Shown piece after piece: positions 9,617-17,041 of a DNA stretch of 64,000 nt. The DNA is taken from NCBI RefSeq assembly GCF_014281055.1, contig NZ_JACRSE010000002.1, positions 310,001 to 374,000 on the forward strand, read 5' to 3'. Positions within the stretch are counted from its first letter, which is position 1. Each line of letters opens with the position of its first letter. The notes beneath the pieces are model-generated. The model was not told the DNA's origin. It ran no database searches and worked only from the letters and a program-made list of their open reading frames with translations. The translations under genes were made by a program, and so were the position numbers. Origin of the DNA: Fluviispira vulneris (GTDB lineage Bacteria; Bdellovibrionota_B; Oligoflexia; Silvanigrellales; Silvanigrellaceae).

Positions 9617-9902
9617 ATAATCTCCTTACTTAAATTTGGGAATAAAATTTCCTCATATAAATTAAATATGAGTTATTCATTCGAATGATATCAAGTTCAC
9701 TTTCAGAAAGAAACTATAACATTCAATAATGTATTTTAATATTATTAGATTTGCAAGTCGAAAATTATTTTTTTGCATTTAAAAAATTTGCAATGATAAG
9801 TCCTGTGCCATATCAAAATTCAAATTAATCATGTGTCTATTGAATTGGGCCCTTTGCATTTAATATCTTAAGAGCAAATATTTTACTAATTATTTATAAA
9901 AT

Positions 9903-11081
9903 TTATTTTGTTGAGATAATAATTTCCTTTTCATCTGTTTTTCTCGAAATTGAATAGAAAGCAATTAAGAATAAAGCGGTCGTTAAAAATACAGCTCGAT
10001 AAATATTTTCATATCTTAAAATGCTATAAATAATTTCAAAAGCAGCAGAAATAACTTGCGAATAAATCATTTCAGCAGAAGAAATTCCTGCGGCTTCATT
10101 TTTATGACATATTTTAAACCATTCACTTTGTACTTGTAAATTTATTAATGGAAAGCTGAAGAAAATCAGTGAGAATAAAGTTATCTTTAGCGCTGTAGAT
10201 GATGAATTTGGTAAGAATATTAACGATAATATTATGACTAATAATGCCATTGAAATAACATGAGTATTTAGAGAAATAGGTTTGCCTTTGCTCTTTAGTT
10301 CAACAATTTTTCCTCCTAGAAAATAGAATAATCCATATATAATAAGTGCTATAGCATAACCTGCTTCCTTTCCGAAGAGTTTTTCGCCATAGCTAAAAAT
10401 CATTATATTTGTTCCACCTAGTCCTGCACAGATTAAAATATCAATAGAAAGTAATAATTTTCTCGATTGCGTATGGACAAGAGACTTAATAATTTTAAAA
10501 TAATTTTTGCCATCAGAGTTAATTTTTTTATGATAGTATTTTTTCATTTTCCAGAAAATAAATGCCCCAAAAATTGACCCTAACCCATCAAGCAGAAGTA
10601 CACAAATAGCCATTTGCAAAGTATTGCTGATTAATAAAAATAAACCTACAAGGCAATATGACCCTTGAATTAATACATTTGCTAGCAAATTTATTCGACT
10701 TGATTTTTGGAAGTCAGGGAATTGCTTTAACCAGGAAAACCTTAAGATGGAAAGCACACCCCCAATGATTCCTTTAAAAAGCGAGCAGAAAATAAATATT
10801 TCAACACTTTTAAATATAACAGCATATAGAATTAAAAATGTTGTTATAGCAAATAATACTTCTGAAACTGTGCCGATCTTGTGAGGTTCATATTTATTTG
10901 CAATTTTTGGAGAGATTAAACTTCCTATAACATTGCCTATACGTAAAAGGAAAAAAAACAAGCCAATATTTACTATTGCGGCCCCAAAAGAACTTCCTAG
11001 TATAGGGAAAAATCCGCTTGTTAAGACCGATGGGACATTTGAAATTATGACTTGTAAGATAAATGGATTTATTTCATTCAT
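9903..11081 (-). CDS. Major facilitator superfamily transporter
   Basis: A polytopic membrane protein of 392 residues with about 12 hydrophobic segments. The loop between helices 2 and 3 is degenerate (PKIANKYEPHKIG), and a basic cytoplasmic loop (FWKMKKYYHKK) divides the two six-helix halves. The start has AGGA nine bases upstream. It is on the same strand as the LanM-like, binding-protein and kinase genes and about 290 bases upstream of them, so it may export or import their small molecule or peptide. The substrate cannot be inferred. A drug-efflux role is an alternative. Confidence 0.75.
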   Translation of the reverse strand: MNEINPFILQVIISNVPSVLTSGFFPILGSSFGAAIVNIGLFFFLLRIGNVIGSLISPKIANKYEPHKIGTVSEVLFAITTFLILYAVIFKSVEIFIFCSLFKGIIGGVLSILRFSWLKQFPDFQKSSRINLLANVLIQGSYCLVGLFLLISNTLQMAICVLLLDGLGSIFGAFIFWKMKKYYHKKINSDGKNYFKIIKSLVHTQSRKLLLSIDILICAGLGGTNIMIFSYGEKLFGKEAGYAIALIIYGLFYFLGGKIVELKSKGKPISLNTHVISMALLVIILSLIFLPNSSSTALKITLFSLIFFSFPLINLQVQSEWFKICHKNEAAGISSAEMIYSQVISAAFEIIYSILRYENIYRAVFLTTALFLIAFYSISRKTDEKEIIISTK

Positions 11082-11714
11082 TCAGATTCCTAAAGAGAAA
11101 AAATTTTATGATTATTTTTTTATTTAATTATGGCTTAAAAGTCAATCTTTATTTTAAATATTTAAAATTATAACATAATATTAAAATGGATAGCTAAAGT
11201 GTCGGAGGTTTTAAAAATATTTACTGATGATGATATATAGATATATATTCAATTTTTATTAATTAAAATTAATTATTCATTTATAAGGTAGAATTAAATA
11301 TTTACATATTTAATCTATTTATGCATAGCAAATAAATTTTACTCAAAAAAACATATAGATAAGCAAATATGCTCAATAGGAAATAATAATAGATTGTGAA
11401 TTTTATATCTTATAGGAAAACAAATGCAAAATATTATTAAGGAATTTGAGAAAATAATTTATAGTACTTTGGCCTATTATTCCCAAGGATGATGGAAAAT
11501 TTCTTTAAGTTTATCTTCTTTAAATTACATGACCAAGTAGCTGTTTAAGTCTATTCGACCCAGATAAAATAGTTTTATGCGAATGCTGTTATAGTGGCAA
11601 AGGTTCTGACACATGTCTGAGAATATACATTTAACTACTTCTTGCATTAGGATCCTGCTTGATACATTATTTAGTCGAAGTTTGAAGGTGTTTGTCTATT
11701 AAAGGAGACTTTCC
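11082..11714. other. 633-base intergenic region, AT-rich, possible gene remnant
   Basis: It separates the minus-strand transporter from the plus-strand OB-fold gene and should carry both promoters; I see no strong consensus pair. Around 11,424-11,540 a 22-codon frame with an AGGAAA site ends at TGA, and codon-like sequence continues in the same frame beyond it (WKISLSLSSLNYMTK) to a further stop. This resembles a decayed gene, but no family is recognised. Confidence 0.4.
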
Positions 11715-12089
11715 ATGTCAGTTATTAAATACCCAGTTTTTCTTGTATCCCTAGTCGTTTCATTAGGAGCTCACTCTGAGTTTGTTAGTTCAAAAAAACC
11801 TGATAATGTAATGACAATTAAAGCAGCACTTGAATTAAAAGATAAAGATCATGTTGTGATTGTTGGCAGGATTATTAAAGAATTTAGCAGAGAAAAATTT
11901 TTAGTCGCCGATTCAACTGGTGAAGTATGTGTTGAAATCAATAAAGAAATAATGCCAACTGAAAAATTTGATGAAACAAACGATTTAAAAATTTCAGGAG
12001 AAATTGATAAAGATTTTAAACTAAATGGGGATAAGTGTGAAAAATTTAAAATCGATGCAAAATCGGTGGAAATTCTTAAAAGTAAATAA
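11715..12089 (+). CDS. Periplasmic OB-fold (BOF/YgiW-YdeI family) protein
   Basis: A 124-residue exported protein. An N-terminal signal peptide (about residues 1-21, ending near GAHS) precedes one bacterial OB-fold domain. The domain has the family pattern IKAALELKDKDHVVIVGRI, then FLVADSTGEVCVEI and LKISGEIDKD. Members such as YgiW are periplasmic and linked to stress tolerance; the exact ligand is not known. The start follows a strong AAAGGAGA site. Confidence 0.8.
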   Translation: MSVIKYPVFLVSLVVSLGAHSEFVSSKKPDNVMTIKAALELKDKDHVVIVGRIIKEFSREKFLVADSTGEVCVEINKEIMPTEKFDETNDLKISGEIDKDFKLNGDKCEKFKIDAKSVEILKSK

Positions 12090-12230
12090 TTAATTTTTAT
12101 GTAAAGCATATTTTTGTAACTTATCTTTGCATTCCGTTAGTAAAATGATAGTCCGATGAAAGGTGCATTTTCTTACGGAATTTTGCATTTAAACTTAAAT
12201 GATTCATCTAACTTATTTAAAGGAATTTTT

Positions 12231-12944
12231 ATGGGTCGTCATAACACAATTGCAGGTCGAATGGCATCGAGTGCTGCTGCGAAAGGGCGTCTTTTTACGA
12301 AGCTGGCGCGTGAAATAATGGTCAGTGCACGTGGAGGGAGTGATATTAATAGTAACTCAGCATTGAGAGCTGCGGTTAATAAGGCCCGTGATAACAGTAT
12401 GCCAAAAGAAAATATTGAGAGAGCCATAAAAAAAGGCGCTGGTGAAATGAAAGGAATGTCTTTCGAAGAAATCACTTATGAAGGATATGGTCCAAATGGT
12501 TCAGCTATTATGGTTGAAGTATTAACTGACAATCGCAATCGGACACATCCTGAATTGCGTCGTATTTTTCAAAAAAATGCCGGAAACATGGGCGAAATGG
12601 GTGTTGTTGCTTGGATGTTTAAAAAACGCGGAGTTTTCGTAATTGATTTGGAAAAAGTGAATGAAGAAAAAATAATGGAAATAGCGCTTGATGCGGGCGC
12701 TGATGATATTATAACAGAAGATAACTATACAACTGTTTATACAGAGGTAGCAGATTTTGCTGCTGTACGTGAAGCTTTGATTGCCGCGGAAATTCCATTC
12801 GAAAAAGCTGGATTAGAATTAATTCCTGAAAATCATGTTACTTTATCTGGTGATAACGCAAAAGCAGCACTTGAGCTCGTTGAAAAATTAGAAGAACACG
12901 ATGATGTTCAAAATGTTTACCATAACTTTGCGATTGAGGATTAA
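12231..12944 (+). CDS. yebC: YebC/PmpR family protein (translation/transcription factor)
   Basis: The 237-residue protein starts MGRHNTIAGRMASSAAAKGR and contains the family segments KARDNSMPKENIERAIKKGAG, YEGYGPNGSAIMVE and NRNRTHPELRRIFQKN. YebC proteins are described as DNA-binding regulators and, more recently, as factors easing ribosome stalling on proline-rich stretches. The frame is open further upstream (from 12156), but the ATG at 12231 has AAAGGA close before it and matches the conserved N-terminus. A carboxypeptidase gene follows after 21 bases. Confidence 0.92.
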   Translation: MGRHNTIAGRMASSAAAKGRLFTKLAREIMVSARGGSDINSNSALRAAVNKARDNSMPKENIERAIKKGAGEMKGMSFEEITYEGYGPNGSAIMVEVLTDNRNRTHPELRRIFQKNAGNMGEMGVVAWMFKKRGVFVIDLEKVNEEKIMEIALDAGADDIITEDNYTTVYTEVADFAAVREALIAAEIPFEKAGLELIPENHVTLSGDNAKAALELVEKLEEHDDVQNVYHNFAIED

Positions 12945-12965
12945 CAAATATAAAAGGAGTTTATT

Positions 12966-14693
12966 ATGTCACAGTATCTTTTTCCTGATAAATATTTAAA
13001 CTATAAGGATATGATGAGTGACATAAATCTCCTCTGCAATCACTTCCCCAAAAAATGTGAAGTCGAGAAAATAGAAATTGCAAAAACAATTGAAGGTCGA
13101 GCAATAATTGCTATTCGTGTATTTCCAAAAGGTAAGCAGGTTGAGCAACCGACATTGTGGATGGATGCCAATATGCATTCCATAGAATTAATTGGAACCA
13201 ATACTGTTCTAGCGCATATTGAACATTTAAAAACAAAATTAATTGAAAATGAAAAAAAATATTTTGATGTAAATTATGTTTTTGTTCCTCGCATATGTCC
13301 AGATGGAGCGGAACTTTATTTTATAAATAGTAAAGTTAATCGAAGCAATGCACGCGATTCTCGTTCGCAAAAAGAATTGGGCTCTGTGTGGCAAAGAGAA
13401 TGCTTGTTAGAAAAAGATGAAAGAAAGATTGAGATAGATTTATTTAAAAATAAAAAGCGCCTAGGTTTTATGCGGAAAAAAAGTGAAGCTGGTATATGGA
13501 CTTGCGATGAAATGTATCCGGAATTAATGCGGCGAAGAGAATTGGGAGATGATGGTCCTTTCTTTGATATATATCCAGAAGGCAATATTTTAAATTTCGA
13601 TGGAATAAATATTCCCTCGAGTTTTTCTGTTTCTGAGAATGAAATAGATCTCAATCGTAATTTTCCTACAGATTGGGCAGCTAATATCATAGAAAATAAA
13701 AGCGGTAAAATGCCTCTGTCTGAAATAGAAAGTCGCGCAATTGCTGACTTTGCAATGAAAATTCCTAATATATATTTTTGGTTGAATTATCATACATTCG
13801 GAGGGGTCTTTATCAGACCGCCCGGACATTTTTCTGACGGAGAAATGAATATTTTTGATCGCAGTGTTTACCACTCTATCGATGCAAAACTCGAAGAACT
13901 CACAAAATATCCTGCTGTATCTGGGTTTCAAGAATTCACTTATATTCCAGGCAAACCTTTACGCGGAGCATTGTCGGAATACGCCTATCATGCTTTAGGT
14001 GCTTTCAGTTATGTCTGTGAGCTTTGGGATCTTCCTGCTCGTTTAGGGCGACAGGAAAGACCTTTTATTAAACGTTATGAAAACTGGTCAAAAAAAGAAT
14101 GGCGTCAGTTTTATGAATTTGATCGCAGCGAAAACAATTCTTTGATATTTGGTCATCCTTGGAAAGCCTATCAACATGCTCAATTAGGTGAGATCGAAAT
14201 CTCAGAATTTCCTGTGCAGTTTGGAATTAATAATCCTCCGCAAAAATTAATTTCAGAAGTGATACAAAATCAGGTGAAATTGTTACCTTTGCTTGTTGAT
14301 TTAGCACCCAAACCAAAAATAGAAGTTAAAATAGAAAATACCGAAGATAAAAATTTAAAATATGCTTTATTATCTATTCAAAACAATGGTTTTTTACCGA
14401 CTTTTATATCTGAAGAAAGAAACAAAGCTCAAGGTAGTAAAAAAATATTGGTAGAAGTTATCGAAGTAAAAAATGGAAAACTTATAGGTGAAAATATCTA
14501 TCACTTAAATGAATTGTATGGTTATGCTCGAATTAATAATGGCTGGCTTGACAGTGCTAATTCTGGAACAAGCAAACAAACTTTGCAAATATTAAGAATT
14601 CCATTCATCGTTGACAAACAAAATTTGGGAGCTGTGTTTAAAGTGAGTTTTGCTTGCATTGGGGAGTATTTTATCACTTTAGGGGAAGTTTAG
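12966..14693 (+). CDS. M14-family zinc carboxypeptidase
   Basis: A 575-residue metallo-carboxypeptidase. The zinc-binding motif HxxE appears in NMHSIELIGTN, the substrate-binding DLNRNFPTDW follows (Asn-Arg), the third zinc ligand lies in LNYHTFGG, and the catalytic Glu is probably in SYVCELWDLP. A C-terminal region of about 130 residues lies beyond the catalytic domain and may be a beta-sandwich. No signal peptide is visible, so it looks cytoplasmic. The start has AAAGGAG upstream. It overlaps the convergent minus-strand gene by 20 bases. The peptide substrate is unknown. Confidence 0.85.
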   Translation: MSQYLFPDKYLNYKDMMSDINLLCNHFPKKCEVEKIEIAKTIEGRAIIAIRVFPKGKQVEQPTLWMDANMHSIELIGTNTVLAHIEHLKTKLIENEKKYFDVNYVFVPRICPDGAELYFINSKVNRSNARDSRSQKELGSVWQRECLLEKDERKIEIDLFKNKKRLGFMRKKSEAGIWTCDEMYPELMRRRELGDDGPFFDIYPEGNILNFDGINIPSSFSVSENEIDLNRNFPTDWAANIIENKSGKMPLSEIESRAIADFAMKIPNIYFWLNYHTFGGVFIRPPGHFSDGEMNIFDRSVYHSIDAKLEELTKYPAVSGFQEFTYIPGKPLRGALSEYAYHALGAFSYVCELWDLPARLGRQERPFIKRYENWSKKEWRQFYEFDRSENNSLIFGHPWKAYQHAQLGEIEISEFPVQFGINNPPQKLISEVIQNQVKLLPLLVDLAPKPKIEVKIENTEDKNLKYALLSIQNNGFLPTFISEERNKAQGSKKILVEVIEVKNGKLIGENIYHLNELYGYARINNGWLDSANSGTSKQTLQILRIPFIVDKQNLGAVFKVSFACIGEYFITLGEV

Positions 14694-15150
14694 AATCTTG
14701 GATTTTGTCTTCATCTTCAAGCCATTCATGTAAACCATGTTTGCGTAAGGCATCGATAATTGCGGATCGTTCGGTTACTATCATCTCTCTTTCACAGAAC
14801 TTATTGTCTAAATATCCTCTGTGATCATCGTATGGATTACAAATTGCCAAGCGGTATTCTGATAAAGGTGCCGCACCGACGCTCATTAAATCATCAAAAT
14901 TTTCTAAGCTCACTTCAGAAAAATCATATTTGAGTTGATGGCTTGGAATATAAGGGAGATTGTGTGAGCGAGCTAAGCAGCGTGCAAGAGATGATTCGTC
15001 AACATAATTCAAATCCAAAAGGGCATCCGCAACTGAAAGTTTCCAAGATTCAGCATACTTTGTTACGATTATCCAATCAACGCGATCAATTCTAATTTCA
15101 TTGGAAAGAGCTTCGAATAAATGCGGTAAAATAAAAGATGTCGTTGTCAT
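14674..15150 (-). CDS. Stand-alone MshEN (type II secretion ATPase N-terminal) domain protein
   Basis: The 158-residue protein matches the GspE/PilB N-terminal domain pattern: VADALLDLNYVDESSLARCL, then LARSHNLPYIP, and later GAAPLSEYRLAICNPYD. MshEN domains of ATPases bind c-di-GMP in several species, but no ATPase part is attached. The ATG at 15150 with CGGA upstream is chosen over a TTG five codons earlier. It lies just after the TPR lipoprotein gene and is probably co-transcribed with it. Function is unknown; an adaptor or c-di-GMP-sensing role is inference. Confidence 0.6.
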   Translation of the reverse strand: MTTTSFILPHLFEALSNEIRIDRVDWIIVTKYAESWKLSVADALLDLNYVDESSLARCLARSHNLPYIPSHQLKYDFSEVSLENFDDLMSVGAAPLSEYRLAICNPYDDHRGYLDNKFCEREMIVTERSAIIDALRKHGLHEWLEDEDKIQDSKLPLK

Positions 15151-15161
15151 GAAAATTCCGT

Positions 15162-17027
15162 TCAATCATTTTCTGGGTCAATATCAATGGCTTTTTTAGC
15201 TTCCAGTATCTTGCTACCGATACTTTGCTGAATACGGGAAAGCTCAGGATCGGACTCAAGTTGATAAGGAAGCATATCTTCTAAAATTTTGCTAGTACTT
15301 TCGAAGGTTCTGAGTGAGTCTTCATAAAATTTTAATTTTAATTGTGCTGAAGCTAAATGATATAAAATTACGGGTTCATCTGGCTCAATTTTAATTGCTT
15401 CTGTAATATATTTAAAGGCATTCTTATAATCATTCTTTTGGTAATAGAGCCATCCAAGTGAATCTAAATAAAAACCATTTTTTGGATTTAATGCCACGGC
15501 TTTCAATAAAACTTTTTTAGCAAGCTCAAGTCTTTTATTGTTTTCTACCAAAGAGTAACCGAGAAAATTCAAACCATCAGCATATTTGGGCCAACGAGAA
15601 ACTATTTGCTCAGCAAATTTAATTGAAGACTCATCGGATTTTAAATATTTTAGATACTCTGCTTTTTTCAAATATAGCTCCTTTGCATCTGAATGAGTTG
15701 CAATGGATTTGTTAAGTATATCAACAGCATCACTATATTTGTTAAAATAGGCGAGAATTGAAGATTTAAAAAGAGTGTCTTCAACAATATTCTTTTCTGA
15801 TAATGAGAATTTATAAATTTGTTTTTCAGCAAATTCTTTTTGATTTGTATTTATATAAATAATAATTTTTTCTTTTTGTGCTTCGGTATAATATTCATTA
15901 TCTTCTTTAATTTCGTTTAAATACATGAGTGCAACATCAAATTTACGAACTTTTTCGTTACAAATTGCGAGATAATATTTTATTGACGAATTTTCAAAAT
16001 TAATTTTAAGAAGTTCGTATAATCTTCTCTCAGCCTCCTCGTAATCTCTATTAATAAGCATAATTTTTGCAATTTGAAATGTGAACTCAGGCGGAAAAGG
16101 AATTTGTTCGTCAGAGCTTGATTCAAGTTTAAGCAGAATAGAAAGAGCTTCTTGAGTTTTATTTTGAAAAAGTAAAATATTAATATAGTTCTGTGCATTT
16201 AAATTATTATCAATTTCTTTATCAAAAGCGAGTTTAAAATATTTTTCTGCTTCACTATAATTTTTAATACTTTGATTGATTTTTCCTAGAAATATAAGTG
16301 TTTCAATAATGTCTTGATCTACAGAATACGCTTTCTTTGCATAATAGAGTGCTTTATGGTAATTTTTTTCTTGATAATAGTACTTAGCTAAAGTTAATAA
16401 CACATTACTTGATCTTGGGTTTTTTGATAAAAATGTTTCCAAAACTTTTTTTGCATTTGTTTTAGAGTATGAAGAATAAAAAATAACGATAGCTTCGTCT
16501 TTAGGAAATTTTTTAAATGCTTTTTCTAAAGTTTTAATAAGAGCTACATTGTTATTTTGCATTTGATAAACGCTGGCAAGAGCTAACATTGGTTCAGAAT
16601 ATTGAGGATATAGAATTGTCAAACGGTTTGCTATTTCTTGGGCATCGTTGAGTTTTTTGAGTTGAGATTTAACATTTATTAAGTTTAGCCCAGCAGGTAA
16701 GCTTTGTGAATATTGAAAGCATACTTGAAAAAGTTTTTCTGAACTTTCAAATTGACCTTTTTCTTCTAAATTTTTTGCGAGAAGAAATGCCTCGTTTGCC
16801 TGAGATTCAGATAAATGTCCCGTTTCAGCATCATGTAGGATTTTATTTAAACGAATTTGTGCATATTGTGATAGATTAGCATGATGAGGCAAAACATTTG
16901 TGTCATCATTATTTGATTTGGTTTCACTAGCATTTTTTAATGATTGACATGCAGAAATAAAAAATAATATTGTAACTGCGGAAACATATTTAAACTTCAA
17001 ACTTGAATTCCTTATCAAGCAATACAT
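15162..17027 (-). CDS. TPR-repeat lipoprotein
   Basis: The N-terminus has a hydrophobic signal followed by FFISACQS, a plausible lipobox with Cys as the mature first residue. The rest is tandem tetratricopeptide repeats, for example AKYYYQEKNYHKALYYAKKA, GKINQSIKNYSEAEKYFKLA and GWLYYQKNDYKNAFKYITEA. It resembles large TPR outer-membrane lipoproteins in which the repeats form a scaffold. The start is uncertain: an ATG at 17027, or a TTG at 17000 with a better AAGGA site that gives a more typical signal peptide. It lies between the Ldc-Mpl fusion and the MshEN gene on the same strand. Confidence 0.82.
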   Translation of the reverse strand: MYCLIRNSSLKFKYVSAVTILFFISACQSLKNASETKSNNDDTNVLPHHANLSQYAQIRLNKILHDAETGHLSESQANEAFLLAKNLEEKGQFESSEKLFQVCFQYSQSLPAGLNLINVKSQLKKLNDAQEIANRLTILYPQYSEPMLALASVYQMQNNNVALIKTLEKAFKKFPKDEAIVIFYSSYSKTNAKKVLETFLSKNPRSSNVLLTLAKYYYQEKNYHKALYYAKKAYSVDQDIIETLIFLGKINQSIKNYSEAEKYFKLAFDKEIDNNLNAQNYINILLFQNKTQEALSILLKLESSSDEQIPFPPEFTFQIAKIMLINRDYEEAERRLYELLKINFENSSIKYYLAICNEKVRKFDVALMYLNEIKEDNEYYTEAQKEKIIIYINTNQKEFAEKQIYKFSLSEKNIVEDTLFKSSILAYFNKYSDAVDILNKSIATHSDAKELYLKKAEYLKYLKSDESSIKFAEQIVSRWPKYADGLNFLGYSLVENNKRLELAKKVLLKAVALNPKNGFYLDSLGWLYYQKNDYKNAFKYITEAIKIEPDEPVILYHLASAQLKLKFYEDSLRTFESTSKILEDMLPYQLESDPELSRIQQSIGSKILEAKKAIDIDPEND

Positions 17028-17041
17028 TTTGTTCCCATTGG

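Noticed and set aside
9640-9880. Two short minus-strand frames (26 and 33 codons) as lanthipeptide precursors
   Set aside because: Neither has a convincing ribosome site, and there is no Cys/Ser/Thr-rich core or leader cleavage motif.
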